The notes: generated by a model not told the origin, from the letters alone. A stretch of DNA of 64,000 nt from DATBFX01 sp036558305 (GCA_036558305.1 DATBFX010000031.1:17880-81879); one strand, 5' to 3'; counted from the stretch's first letter, positions 8,454 to 16,474 are shown. Numbers and translations are program-made.

Positions 8454-9155
8454 GTGGAGGTTACGCTGCGGATCAAGCGATACAACCCGGACATCGACGT
8501 CAAACCGGCGTTCAAAGAGTACGCGGTCGAGGTCGAACCGAACGATCGCGTGCTCGATGCGCTCAACAAGGTGAAGTGGTACCAGGATGGGACGCTGACC
8601 TACAGGAGATCGTGCGCGCACGGGGTTTGCGGCTCCGACGCGATGCGGATCAACGGCCGCAATCGCCTCGCCTGCAAGGTGCTCATGAACGAGCTCGGCA
8701 AGAAGACCACCATCGAGCCGCTGATCGGTTTCACCGTCGTCAAAGATCTGGTCGTCGACATGGATCAGTTCTTCGCAGGCTATCGGTCGGTGAAGCCCTA
8801 CCTGATCGCCGACGATGCGCCGAGCGAGCAAGAGCGCCTGCAAAGCCCCGAAGAGCGGGAGCGTTTCGACGACACCACCAAGTGCATCCTCTGCGCCTCA
8901 TGTACCTCCTCCTGCCCGATCACCTGGACCAATCCCGAGTATGTCGGACCGGCGGCGATCGTCAACGCCCACCGCTTCATCTTCGACAGTCGGGACCAGG
9001 GAGCAAGTGAGCGACTGCGCATCCTCAACTCCCGATCGGGCGTCTGGCGCTGCCGGACGATCTTCAACTGCACCGACGCTTGCCCCCGTGGCATCGAAGT
9101 CACCAAGGCGATCGAAGAGGTCAAGCGCGCCCTCCTCCTCGATCGCGTGTCGTGA
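8454..9155 (+). CDS. sdhB: Succinate dehydrogenase / fumarate reductase iron-sulfur subunit
   Basis: SdhB carries electrons from SdhA flavin through three Fe-S clusters toward quinone. The 233-residue product shows all three: the [2Fe-2S] site CAHGVCGSDAM plus a later Cys in RLAC (Asp in place of the third Cys is normal in the family), the [4Fe-4S] site CILCASCTSSCP, and the [3Fe-4S] site beginning CRTIFNCTDACP. Translation begins at GTG 8454 with AAGGAG seven bases upstream. It is the partner of sdhA, though a strong hairpin sits between them. The next gene is a membrane protein 105 bases downstream with its own promoter-like element. Confidence 0.94.
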   Translation: MEVTLRIKRYNPDIDVKPAFKEYAVEVEPNDRVLDALNKVKWYQDGTLTYRRSCAHGVCGSDAMRINGRNRLACKVLMNELGKKTTIEPLIGFTVVKDLVVDMDQFFAGYRSVKPYLIADDAPSEQERLQSPEERERFDDTTKCILCASCTSSCPITWTNPEYVGPAAIVNAHRFIFDSRDQGASERLRILNSRSGVWRCRTIFNCTDACPRGIEVTKAIEEVKRALLLDRVS

Positions 9156-9207
9156 AAGAAACGCAGGCCGCCCATCCCGCTCGCGCGCGTGGGCAGCGGC
9201 CCGCCCG

Positions 9208-9216
9208 TGCTATACT
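9208..9216 (+). promoter_or_regulatory. Extended -10 promoter element upstream of the 9261 membrane protein gene
   Basis: TGC-TATACT at 9208-9216, about 45 bases before the ATG. The -35 region is poor, consistent with an extended -10 promoter. The same TGC-TAnnnT element recurs before other genes of the window. Confidence 0.5.
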
Positions 9217-9260
9217 CCGCGCCGATCTGATCGGTCCACCGCAGCGGGGGCAGCACCGAG

Positions 9261-9752
9261 ATGGATAACCCATTCTCCTGGGATTATCTGACCACGGCAC
9301 CGGGCGAGAACGAGGTTTTCGGTCCGTTCGCCATCGTGTTTCTCGTCGTCTTCGGCATCGGGTTCATCCTCTCGGCGATCATCTACAGCAACGGTGGAAA
9401 AGGGATCATCCCCGACCCGGTCCTGCGCCGAATGGCCCGCCGCTGGTCCGGTTGGGCGATGACGGTCTTCGGGCTCGGTCTCTTCTTTTTCGCCATCCGC
9501 TGGCTCCAGATCAATCCGCTCAGCTTCGGGATGAGGATCTGGCTCTGGCTCTCCTGGTTGGCGCTGCTGGTGCTGGCCGGACTGATTGCCTACGACGTCA
9601 AGACGAACTACGGCGAGGCGAAACTCGCGTACGAAGAAAACCGGCGCAAGCAGCAGTATCTCCGTCCGGCGACCGCCGGTGCCGGCGCGGCCGCGAGACC
9701 GGGTGCGCCATTGGCGACGGGACCGCGGCCGGTGAAGCGCCGCAAGCGGTAG
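9261..9752 (+). CDS. Small membrane protein, three transmembrane segments, basic C-terminal tail
   Basis: The 163-residue product has three hydrophobic helices (about residues 21-43, 66-84 and 90-110) followed by a charged, Pro/Ala/Arg-rich cytoplasmic tail ending in PRPVKRRKR. I do not recognise a family. Its position after sdhAB invites comparison with an SdhC/SdhD anchor, but it contains no histidine at all, so it cannot offer the His ligands that cytochrome b anchors use for heme. It has its own extended -10 element and a strong terminator hairpin just downstream, so it may be a separate one-gene unit. Confidence 0.75.
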   Translation: MDNPFSWDYLTTAPGENEVFGPFAIVFLVVFGIGFILSAIIYSNGGKGIIPDPVLRRMARRWSGWAMTVFGLGLFFFAIRWLQINPLSFGMRIWLWLSWLALLVLAGLIAYDVKTNYGEAKLAYEENRRKQQYLRPATAGAGAAARPGAPLATGPRPVKRRKR

Positions 9753-9776
9753 GCTCGACAGACGGGAAGACGAAGA

Positions 9777-9804
9777 GCGGCCCGCCCCGGTTGGGGCGGG
9801 CCGC
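9777..9804. terminator. Strong hairpin terminator, probably bidirectional
   Basis: A perfect 12-bp stem (GCGGCCCGCCCC / GGGGCGGGCCGC) with a GGTT loop. On the plus strand it is followed by GTTGTTGTGG after the 9261-9752 gene; on the minus strand a T/C-rich run follows just past the 3' end of the SRP RNA. It probably ends both transcripts. Confidence 0.75.
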
Positions 9805-9825
9805 GTTGTTGTGGCGATGGATTGG

Positions 9826-10091
9826 CCGTGCACCCCCAATCGATCGCGCCTCTACGGCTTGCCAACCCTCGTTGGCTCCGGCAAGGCTTCCCCACGTCAC
9901 CCGAGGAGTGCTGCTTACGGCTGCTGCCTTCCGGCCCTGACCGGGTTCACAGTTCCTCGCCGCGCGGGACCCTGCCTTCAACACCTCGTCGGGCCGGCAG
10001 TCCCACAGTGGCGGACCTCAAGGGGGAGTTCGACCCCGCTACGGCGGGTTGCGGGCTACAGGGCACCGCCAGCTCCCCATCTAGCACGACC
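9826..10091 (-). ncRNA. ffs: Signal recognition particle RNA, large type with Alu domain
   Basis: Read on the minus strand, the domain IV core GGTCAGGGCCGGAAGGCAGC is present (near 9920-9945), the Ffh-binding hairpin with GGAA-type loop. The 5' portion (GGGGAGCTGGCGGTGCCCTG, then GTCGAACTCCCC and TGAGGT) matches from memory the Alu domain of the ~270-nt Bacillus scRNA. The 5' end GGTCGTGC pairs with the 3' end GCACGGCC, which fixes the boundaries and gives about 266 nt. This is the long SRP RNA, not the ~110-nt 4.5S type. It guides Ffh to signal peptides on nascent membrane and secreted proteins. A matching promoter starts at the predicted 5' end and a terminator hairpin lies 22 bases beyond the 3' end. 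Confidence 0.93.
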
Positions 10092-10097
10092 GCGTTA

Positions 10098-10126
10098 AGG
10101 GTACCATTCGTGCTCCCCTGGGTCAA
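10098..10126 (-). promoter_or_regulatory. Promoter of the SRP RNA gene
   Basis: On the minus strand TTGACC (10121-10126), 17 nt, TACCCT (10098-10103). The start expected six or seven bases downstream coincides with the 5' end (about 10091) deduced from pairing of the RNA ends. Confidence 0.8.
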
Positions 10127-10203
10127 AAACGTTGCTGGCACGGGGGCTGCGGCATGACCGGCCCGATGGCGTTGTTGCGACAGATGGAAGGGGACGCACG
10201 GCT

Positions 10204-10548
10204 ATGCAAACGGTGCTCTACGTGTCGCCGATGCGGACGGGTGACGAGGTCGAAGTTCGCCGCATCCACGAACGCTTCCCGCTCGCCTCGCTCGAAGAGG
10301 GTGTCGGCGTCGAGCGCCTCGTCGCGTTCATCGGCAGCGGTCTCTACGCGTTAGAGATCACCGTCGGCAGCGGCGATTTTCAGGAGTTGTTCCATCGCTT
10401 CCTGCGCGTAGCCGCCGTCCAAGAGCTGTTCACGCAACTCAAGCCGTTCGTCCAGGACCTGCCAACCCCCGACGAGGACACGGCGGATATGCCGCTCGCG
10501 GCGCCGATGCTGGTCTGGCGCCGGTCCGGCGACGGCGGGGCTCCCTGA
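10204..10548 (+). CDS. Hypothetical protein, small alpha/beta, unrecognised
   Basis: A 114-residue soluble product (MQTVLYVSPMRTGDEVEVRR...) with alternating short strands and helices. ERLVAFIGSGLYALEITV and FQELFHRFLRVAAVQELF suggest a compact ferredoxin-like or dimeric alpha-beta-barrel fold, but I cannot assign a family. The start is ATG 10204, with AAGGGGA about eleven bases upstream. It ends 19 bases before the converging ferredoxin gene. Confidence 0.6.
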   Translation: MQTVLYVSPMRTGDEVEVRRIHERFPLASLEEGVGVERLVAFIGSGLYALEITVGSGDFQELFHRFLRVAAVQELFTQLKPFVQDLPTPDEDTADMPLAAPMLVWRRSGDGGAP

Positions 10549-10566
10549 TCGGTGAGCGCCTACGGA

Positions 10567-10926
10567 CTAATCGGGTGGCAGCGGGTGATCGGCGGGCCAC
10601 TCGATCGGCCTGGGACCGGGATCGGTCATGTCGGGGTTGTCACGCAGCCGGCGGAGGACGCGGACGGTCAGGTCGTTCCGCAACTGGATCTGGCAGGACA
10701 GACGCATATGTTCTGGCCGATTCTCGACTCGACTCAGCCGTTCTTCTTCGGCGGGCGTCATCGGACTCGGGTCGCCGGCAAGAACCTGGACCCGGCAGGT
10801 GGTGCAGCGCGCGTTGCCACCGCAGCGATGGAGGATATCCACCCCGGAATCTTCGATGCACAAGACGAGCCGGCGACCCTCGTCGCAGGTCGTCTCGCCG
10901 ATCCCTTCGATCACGACGCGTGGCAT
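10567..10926 (-). CDS. [2Fe-2S] plant-type ferredoxin
   Basis: The 119-residue product has the adrenodoxin/plant-type cluster loop CGGNARCTTC (C-x5-C-x2-C) and the distal fourth cysteine in MRLSCQ, with MTPAEEERL between them as in many bacterial isc-type and cytochrome P450-partner ferredoxins. It is a soluble one-electron carrier; the partner is unknown. The start is ATG 10924-10926 (MPRVVIEGIGE), with GGGGAGC upstream. It lies 73 bases downstream of the hypothetical gene at 11422-11000 and may share its transcript. Confidence 0.85.
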   Translation of the reverse strand: MPRVVIEGIGETTCDEGRRLVLCIEDSGVDILHRCGGNARCTTCRVQVLAGDPSPMTPAEEERLSRVENRPEHMRLSCQIQLRNDLTVRVLRRLRDNPDMTDPGPRPIEWPADHPLPPD

Positions 10927-10999
10927 CTTGGCTCGCTCCCCTTCGCTTGTCCCTTGCCCAATGTCCCGATGCCCATTCTTGCAGAGCATCGCCCGGATG

Positions 11000-11422
11000 T
11001 CACGCTTGGAAGCGCACGCCGCCGGTCGAGCGAAGTTGGTGGCGGTCGGCGAAGTCGGCCGCGTGCGGGCCCGCCAACACAAGCGCGCCGACGTAGCCGT
11101 GCCGGTTCGAACCGGTGACGAAGGGATAGCGGATCGACTTGGCGTCGAACCGGCGCTCGGTGAAGAAGAGGTCGTCGCTGATCCGGCCGAAGATGTCGTA
11201 GGCGAGCCGGTCCGCGCGCATCAGATCGGAGATCGGCTCGTCGACCCAGACGGTCAGCGTGATCTGGCCGTCCTGCACGTCCGGCTCGCCGATGAGGTGG
11301 ACGCCGTCGATCTCCTGGAGTACCCGCTCGACGTCGACGGAGAAGCGCAGGTTCGCTTCTTCGTCGCGACCCCAGGCGTCGCCGAACTGTTCCCGAAACA
11401 CTTCGATGATGTCGTCGACCAT
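11000..11422 (-). CDS. Hypothetical protein, unrecognised
   Basis: A 140-residue acidic soluble product (MVDDIIEVFREQFGDAWGRDEEANLRFSVD at the start). Repeated strand-rich segments such as GQITLTVWVDEPISDL and two long helical-looking stretches are visible; no motif is recognised. The start ATG 11420-11422 has GCAGGA upstream. It is transcribed divergently from the small gene at 11526 and precedes the ferredoxin gene on the same strand, so it may belong to the same redox unit. Confidence 0.6.
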   Translation of the reverse strand: MVDDIIEVFREQFGDAWGRDEEANLRFSVDVERVLQEIDGVHLIGEPDVQDGQITLTVWVDEPISDLMRADRLAYDIFGRISDDLFFTERRFDAKSIRYPFVTGSNRHGYVGALVLAGPHAADFADRHQLRSTGGVRFQA

Positions 11423-11525
11423 CCGCCATTCCTGCCCGACGCTGACCGTCGCAGCCGGTATACTACCGTCCCGTACGCGATGCTGCTGCGCCGGTTTTGC
11501 GCGGCACGGGAAGCAGGAGACAGCG

Positions 11526-11798
11526 ATGGTCCAACGCGTCCTCGACGTGATCTTGCGGCGAGATCGGATCGAACCGGAAATCCCGCTGTGCCCCGACCAC
11601 AAGATCGAAATGCGGTTGCGGGGCAAGCAGGGCCGCCCGGCTCGCTTCACCTATCAGACCGAAGAGGAGTACACGCTGATCTACTTCTGCCCGGTCGAGG
11701 GCTGCAACAACACCGCCACCCGGAAATGGGTCAAGTCGCAGGCGCCGGTACCGGGAGAAGCGCCGCCGCGTCCGGTCTTTGCCCGGCGCGACGAGTGA
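11526..11798 (+). CDS. Small zinc-ribbon-like protein, unrecognised
   Basis: A 90-residue basic product with CPDHK (C-x2-H) near residue 22 and CPVEGCNN (C-x4-C) near residue 58, a spacing that suggests one structural metal site. Between them lies a basic strand (MRLRGKQGRPARFTY). It could bind nucleic acid, but no family is recognised. The start ATG 11526 has AGGAGA eight bases upstream. A TATACT (11459-11464) is a candidate -10 for it; the -35 is weak. Confidence 0.6.
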   Translation: MVQRVLDVILRRDRIEPEIPLCPDHKIEMRLRGKQGRPARFTYQTEEEYTLIYFCPVEGCNNTATRKWVKSQAPVPGEAPPRPVFARRDE

Positions 11799-11816
11799 TC
11801 CGCCGCTGGTGACGTC

Positions 11817-12401
11817 CTACCGCGGCCCGAGCAGATTCTCCCCCTGATACGCGCCCCGGTATGCTTTCCCCGCGGGTTGAGACAAACCGAAAAAGACGAG
11901 TTGCAGCAGACGAGCGCCGGTCTCGATGCGAAAACCGAACGGATTGGCGACGAACAGCATCGATGTCGATCGACCGTGATACCCCGCATCCCAGACCGCG
12001 GTATGGATCGTCACGCCGCTGCGGTTGAGACTGGAACGCGGACGACCGAGCGCCATGATGTCGACCGGCAGATTCACCACCTCGTTGTAGACGACGTGAT
12101 AGACGCCAGGCGTCAGGCTGAAGAATCCGTTGGGAGCGGGTTCGATCCGTTCGATCTCCGGGAGCACCCTGCCCGCATTCTCGCGTGCAACCGTGCCCCA
12201 ACCGAGATAGCGATGGACCTCGGCCAGCGTCAGGTCGAACCCGTTCGGTTGGATTTGGGTTTCGAGGTCGGCATACTCGTCGATCAAGGGGGGATCGGCC
12301 GCGATCCGGGCGCGGATTTGTTCGCCGCTGAGCACACCCGACGGGTCGCCGGTGGCCATGAGCGGTGTCGTGTCGCGGTCGGTCAGCATCCGCTGGTCCA
12401 T
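11817..12401 (-). CDS. dUTP diphosphatase-like protein of the dCTP deaminase/dUTPase superfamily
   Basis: The 194-residue product has the trimeric dUTPase/DCD core: QPNGFDLTL, GRPRSSLNRSGV (phosphate-binding motif) and TIHTAVWDAGYHGRS (uridine-binding motif). The form HTAVWDAGY is that of archaeal-type dUTPases. The catalytic Glu of dCTP deaminases (usually in ITLEL) is not seen at STSMLFVAN, so hydrolysis of dUTP is more likely than deamination. It would keep uracil out of DNA and supply dUMP for thymidylate synthesis. The start is ATG 12399-12401 (MDQRMLTD), with GGAG-type sequence upstream; an internal Met at 12358 is an alternative. It is divergent from the MFS gene. Confidence 0.8.
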   Translation of the reverse strand: MDQRMLTDRDTTPLMATGDPSGVLSGEQIRARIAADPPLIDEYADLETQIQPNGFDLTLAEVHRYLGWGTVARENAGRVLPEIERIEPAPNGFFSLTPGVYHVVYNEVVNLPVDIMALGRPRSSLNRSGVTIHTAVWDAGYHGRSTSMLFVANPFGFRIETGARLLQLVFFGLSQPAGKAYRGAYQGENLLGPR

Positions 12402-12478
12402 CGCCTCGTCTCCATCGGGTCGCACGTCGTTGCGGGGAGCGCGGGAGAGTGAGCGTACCACGGACAGGGAGTCGTTGA

Positions 12479-13747
12479 TTGGCGGCACGATCGAAAACCG
12501 GTGGTGCGACGTCGCCAACGCAGACGGTCGATGATCGGGCCGGGGGCAGATCGTATGCGGTGCTTCGACACCGGGATTATCGGCTGCTATGGCAAGCCGA
12601 GTTCGCCTCCAACTTCGGGACGCAGATGCAGCGCGTCGCCATCGCCTGGCAGATCTACCTGCTGACGGGCGATGCCCTCAAGCTCGGTATCCTGGGACTC
12701 GTTCGCTTCGCCGCCATCCTCCTCGTCGGTCTCGTCGGCGGCGTCCTGGCCGATCAGCGGGACCGGAGGCGCTTGCTATTCGCCAGTCAGCTGTGTCTCG
12801 CCGCCTCTTCGGGGGTCCTGGCCCTTCTCGCGGCGACCGGTACCACGACCCCCGTCGCGATCTACGCGATCACCCTGGTCGCCGCGTCGTTGACCGCGAT
12901 CGGTGGTCCCGCTCGGCAAGCGTTTATCCCGTCGCTCGTGCCGCGGGCGGAAATCGCGGCGGCGATGACGCTCAACACCCTGGCGATGCAGATCGCGACC
13001 GTGACCGGTCCGGTCGTCGCGGGTTGGCTGATCGGCCGGGTGGACGTCACGCCGATCTACGTGCTCGACGCGCTGTCGTTCGTCGGCGTCGCCGCCGCGG
13101 CGTTGGCCATTCGCGCCCGGCCCCCTGCCGGCGGGCCCACCCGCGGTGCCCTCCACGCGGCGGTCGAGGGTATGGTCTTCCTGCGGCAATCGCCGGTGCT
13201 GCTCGGCGTCATGGCGGCGGATTTTGCGGCGACGTTCTTCGGCGCCGCGACCGTTCTGATGCCGATCTTCGCCTCGGAAGTGCTCGGCGTTGGTCCGAAA
13301 GGACTCGGCTTTCTGTATGCCGCGCCGGCCATCGGCGCGGTGCTCGGCAGCGTGGCGATGACGCTCGGCCGGATGCCGCGTTACCCCGGTCGCGGTGTGC
13401 TGCTCGCTATCGTCCTTTACGGCGCTACGGTCGCCGGTTTTGGGCTGAGCCGGACGGTCTGGCTCTCGCTGCTTTTGCTGGCGATCGGTGGGGCGGCGGA
13501 CGCGACCAGCATGGCGATGCGCGCCGCCATCCGCAACCTCGTGACACCGGACGAGTTGCGCGGTCGGGTCGCGGCGACGCACTCGATGTTCGCGATGGGC
13601 GGCCCCCAACTCGGCGAATTCGAAGCCGGCGTGGCGGCGCGGGTACTCGGAGCGGGACCGTCGGTCGTTTTGGGCGGGTTGGGAACGATGGCCGCCGCCG
13701 GAGCGGTCGCGTACCTCGCACCCGCGATCCGTCGCTACAAGGTGTGA
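12479..13747 (+). CDS. MFS transporter, MFS_3 (EntS-like exporter) type
   Basis: The 422-residue product has about 12 hydrophobic helices, an N-terminal LRHRDYRLLWQAEFASNFG segment and the MFS loop GGVLADQRDRRRL between helices 2 and 3, both typical of the multidrug/siderophore-exporter branch. It sits in the cytoplasmic membrane; the substrate is unknown. Translation probably begins at TTG 12479, with AGGGAG seven bases upstream; a start at the in-frame GTG near 12560 would remove only a disordered head. It is divergent from the dUTPase gene. Confidence 0.85.
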   Translation: MAARSKTGGATSPTQTVDDRAGGRSYAVLRHRDYRLLWQAEFASNFGTQMQRVAIAWQIYLLTGDALKLGILGLVRFAAILLVGLVGGVLADQRDRRRLLFASQLCLAASSGVLALLAATGTTTPVAIYAITLVAASLTAIGGPARQAFIPSLVPRAEIAAAMTLNTLAMQIATVTGPVVAGWLIGRVDVTPIYVLDALSFVGVAAAALAIRARPPAGGPTRGALHAAVEGMVFLRQSPVLLGVMAADFAATFFGAATVLMPIFASEVLGVGPKGLGFLYAAPAIGAVLGSVAMTLGRMPRYPGRGVLLAIVLYGATVAGFGLSRTVWLSLLLLAIGGAADATSMAMRAAIRNLVTPDELRGRVAATHSMFAMGGPQLGEFEAGVAARVLGAGPSVVLGGLGTMAAAGAVAYLAPAIRRYKV

Positions 13748-13765
13748 CCGCCGCGCCGATCGCGT

Positions 13766-13794
13766 TTGACCCGACCTCGCGTCGGTGGTATGGT
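13766..13794 (+). promoter_or_regulatory. Promoter of moaA
   Basis: TTGACC (13766-13771), 17 nt, TATGGT (13789-13794), giving a start near 13801 and a leader of about 90 nt to the preferred ATG. Confidence 0.75.
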
Positions 13795-13891
13795 AAGAAG
13801 CGAGTGTTCAATGATTGGCTATTCCGACGTTGCCGACCCCTCGCCTCGCCCCAAGGGCTCCCGCCACGTCGCCGAGAGGAAATCGGTCACA

Positions 13892-14935
13892 ATGGTTGCG
13901 ACGCTGGAACGACCCATCAGGATATTCGCTCCCACCACCTCGACACCCGCCGTGGGCGCGTTCGACGCCTACGGGCGGCAGATGACGTATTTGCGGATCT
14001 CGCTCACGGACCGCTGCAACTTCCGCTGCGTCTACTGCATGCCGGCGATCGGCATGAAATTCCAGCCGCGAGACGAGTTGCTGACCGACGAGGAGCTGCT
14101 CCGCGCCGTTCGTCTCTGCGCCGGCCTCGGGTTCACCAAACTCCGCTTGACCGGCGGCGAACCGACGATCCGTCCCCACCTGGTCGATCTCGTCCGCGAG
14201 ATGAAGTCGATGCCGGGTATCGACGAGATCTCGATGACCACCAACGCGCTCCTCCTCTCGCGGATGGCGACCGACCTCAAGGATGCCGGGTTGGACCGGA
14301 TCAACGTCAGTCTCGACACGCTCGACCCCGACAAGTTCAAGGTGATGACCCGTGGCGGTCGACTCGACCTCGTCTGGGCAGGTTTGGAAGCGGCGGATGC
14401 GGTCGGCCTGACGCCGATCAAGATCAATGCCGTCGTCGTCAAAGACCAGAACGACCGGGAGGTCGGTGACCTGGCGGCATTGACGATCGCGCGGCCATGG
14501 CAGGTCCGCTTCCTCGAAATCATGCCGATGGAAGGCGTCGGTACGGTCTACGATGAGGGTCTGGTCACCTCCGCGGAAACCCAGGCGCGCCTCGAAGCGC
14601 GGTTCGGTCCGCTGACGCCCGTCGAAACCCCTCCCGGCGATCCGGCCCGGGTCTGGCGACTGCCGGGTGCGGTCGGCACCGTCGGGTTCATCTCCCCCGT
14701 GTCGGCGCCGTTCTGCGCGCACTGCAACCGGGTCCGTCTGACGGCCGACGGCAAGCTGCGGTTGTGCCTGCTTCGCAACGACGAGGTCGAACTGCGCGAC
14801 CTGATGCGCGCCGGCTGCGACGACGCCGCGCTCGAACGCGAGATGAGGAAAGGTATCTGGCGCAAACCCTGGGGGCACGGTTTGGCCGAGGGCGACCGCG
14901 ACATCGGCCGCGGCATGTCTCAGATCGGCGGGTGA
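13892..14935 (+). CDS. moaA: GTP 3',8-cyclase MoaA (molybdenum cofactor biosynthesis)
   Basis: MoaA is a radical SAM enzyme that converts GTP to the 3',8-cyclo intermediate, the first step of molybdopterin synthesis. The product has the SAM cluster motif CNFRCVYC, the second cluster CAHCNRVRLTADGKLRLC (C-x2-C-x13-C) and the conserved C-terminal Gly-Gly (MSQIGG). It is 347 residues from ATG 13892, which has GAGAGGA 11 bases upstream; the in-frame ATG at 13811 would add 27 residues and lies unusually close to the promoter start. A 2-hydroxyacid dehydrogenase gene follows after 6 bases. moaB is elsewhere in the window (19913-20440) on the other strand. Confidence 0.92.
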   Translation: MVATLERPIRIFAPTTSTPAVGAFDAYGRQMTYLRISLTDRCNFRCVYCMPAIGMKFQPRDELLTDEELLRAVRLCAGLGFTKLRLTGGEPTIRPHLVDLVREMKSMPGIDEISMTTNALLLSRMATDLKDAGLDRINVSLDTLDPDKFKVMTRGGRLDLVWAGLEAADAVGLTPIKINAVVVKDQNDREVGDLAALTIARPWQVRFLEIMPMEGVGTVYDEGLVTSAETQARLEARFGPLTPVETPPGDPARVWRLPGAVGTVGFISPVSAPFCAHCNRVRLTADGKLRLCLLRNDEVELRDLMRAGCDDAALEREMRKGIWRKPWGHGLAEGDRDIGRGMSQIGG

Positions 14936-14941
14936 CCGCAG

Positions 14942-15931
14942 ATGAGCGAACCGGAGACACCTGCCGGCCGGTCCCTGACGACGCTCCTGATCCGTTTCCC
15001 GCTCGAAGATCGCCACGCGCAACGGCTCCGCGATCGTTTTCCCGATCTCAACGTGGTCGTCGCTCCGTCCGCGGCCGAGTTCCAGGCGCTGCTGCCCCAA
15101 GCCGAGGCGGTTGTCGCCTGGCGTCTCGAACCGGCCGAGATCGCCGCTGCACCGAAGTTGCGTTGGCTTCAGACGGTCGGCGCCGGTGTCGAAGACGTGA
15201 TCGTCCCCGCGATGGCCGAGCGGGGAGTCATCCTGACGAACAACAGCGGCGTCCACGCACCGAACATTTCCGAGCATCTGCTGGCGATGATGCTGGCGTT
15301 CGCCCGGCGCCTGCCGTTCCAGGTTCGGGGCCAGGTCGCCCACGAGTGGCGGGACGAGACCGGGCGTCAGGGCGTCTTTGAGTTGGACGGCCAAACCCTC
15401 CTGGTGGTCGGGCTTGGCGACATTGGGCAGGCGCTGGCGAAGCGAGCGCACGCCCTCGGCATGGAGGTGATCGGCGTCCGCCGGCGTGGCGGCGAGCTGC
15501 CGGAGGGTGTCGCGCGCGTCGTCGGACTGCCGGAGCTCGGACAAGTTTTGCCGCAAGCCCACCACGTTGCCGTTTGCCTGCCGCTCACGCCACTCACGCG
15601 GGGTCTGTTCGTCAAAGACGCGTTCGACCGGATGCGAACGGGTGCCTACATTTACAACATCGGACGCGGTCCGATCATCGACACCGCCGCCCTCGTCGCG
15701 GCGCTGTCGTCGGGCCACCTCGGCGGGGCGGGACTCGACGTCACCGATCCGGAACCCCTCCCGCCGAACTCCCCGCTCTGGGACATGGACAACGTCATCA
15801 TCACCAGCCACACGTCGGGTGCGACCCCGCGCTATTGGGATCGGGCGATCGCGATCCTCGAATCGAACATCGAGCGGTTTCGCGCCGGCGGCGAACTGCT
15901 CAACGTGGTCGATCTCGCGATGGGGTACTAA
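14942..15931 (+). CDS. D-isomer specific 2-hydroxyacid dehydrogenase
   Basis: The 329-residue NAD(P)-dependent enzyme reduces 2-oxoacids to D-2-hydroxyacids or the reverse. The Rossmann motif is GLGDIG (about residue 155). The catalytic set is complete: Arg in NIGRGPIID, Glu in VTDPEPLP and His in ITSHTSG. A substrate-domain GAGVEDV loop is visible. The substrate (glyoxylate, hydroxypyruvate, phosphoglycerate and others are all handled by this family) cannot be told. It starts six bases after moaA, so it is co-transcribed, though no functional link is apparent. Confidence 0.88.
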   Translation: MSEPETPAGRSLTTLLIRFPLEDRHAQRLRDRFPDLNVVVAPSAAEFQALLPQAEAVVAWRLEPAEIAAAPKLRWLQTVGAGVEDVIVPAMAERGVILTNNSGVHAPNISEHLLAMMLAFARRLPFQVRGQVAHEWRDETGRQGVFELDGQTLLVVGLGDIGQALAKRAHALGMEVIGVRRRGGELPEGVARVVGLPELGQVLPQAHHVAVCLPLTPLTRGLFVKDAFDRMRTGAYIYNIGRGPIIDTAALVAALSSGHLGGAGLDVTDPEPLPPNSPLWDMDNVIITSHTSGATPRYWDRAIAILESNIERFRAGGELLNVVDLAMGY

Positions 15932-15959
15932 ACGGCCAGGTCTTTGATCGGCGGTTACC

Positions 15960-15988
15960 TTGACAACCACCGATCCGTCGTTCACAAT
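15960..15988 (+). promoter_or_regulatory. Promoter upstream of the DUF4258 gene
   Basis: TTGACA (15960-15965), 17 nt, CACAAT (15983-15988), beginning just after the dehydrogenase stop codon. Leader to the ATG at 16084 is about 90 nt. Confidence 0.55.
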
Positions 15989-16083
15989 GTACGTACATCC
16001 ACCGCAACTATTGGAGGTCGCCAACTACCAATCGAGAGACCGGGAGTCGTGGGGCGGGCCGTACCACGTCGGAGGTCGGAGCG

Positions 16084-16416
16084 ATGCGAGAGCCTCGAGT
16101 TGCCGTGATATCGCAGCATGCCGACCGACGTTTGGCGCAGCGCAATCTGACGTTCGACGATGTCCGGTACGTGTTTTCCCACGGGCGCCTCCATCACCGC
16201 GGCAAGGCCCTCTTCGTCCACCTCGGTCTCCGCGACATCCCGACCGACGACCGCCGCGCCGACCGCTTCCGCCGTCTCGAAGGCACCGTCCTGGTCCTCG
16301 ACCCCGCCACCGGTCAACACCTGACCACCGCCTACCGCAATCGCCGAACCGGCAGCCGGGACATCAAGCGGAAACCCAAGCGGTCATTTCCCGATCTCGT
16401 TGGGGTCTTCCAGTAG
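16084..16416 (+). CDS. DUF4258 domain protein
   Basis: A 110-residue basic product. The core HADRRLAQRNLTFDDVRYV, a central strand region and a C-terminal LTTAYRNRR match the DUF4258 pattern, in which a His, an Arg-rich helix and a late (T/S)xY(R) strand recur. These resemble small BrnT/RelE-like folds, and some members sit in toxin-antitoxin pairs; no antitoxin gene is visible beside this one, so a toxin role is not claimed. The start ATG 16084 has GGAGGT with seven-base spacing. A palindromic repeat lies 58 bases downstream. Confidence 0.7.
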   Translation: MREPRVAVISQHADRRLAQRNLTFDDVRYVFSHGRLHHRGKALFVHLGLRDIPTDDRRADRFRRLEGTVLVLDPATGQHLTTAYRNRRTGSRDIKRKPKRSFPDLVGVFQ

Positions 16417-16474
16417 CGCCCGATCGATCGGACGATTCTGCATCGGGTTGCAGCGAAGCGGAGCCGCATTCCTT

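Noticed and set aside
9811..10157. Short plus- and minus-strand open frames over the SRP RNA
   Set aside because: The stretch is explained by the SRP RNA with matching promoter and terminator.
13808..16024. Long minus-strand open frame of 738 codons
   Set aside because: Antisense to moaA and the 2-hydroxyacid dehydrogenase, both with intact signatures.
16084..16416. Toxin of a toxin-antitoxin pair (DUF4258)
   Set aside because: No antitoxin-like gene is adjacent on either side; the call is left as a domain of unknown function.
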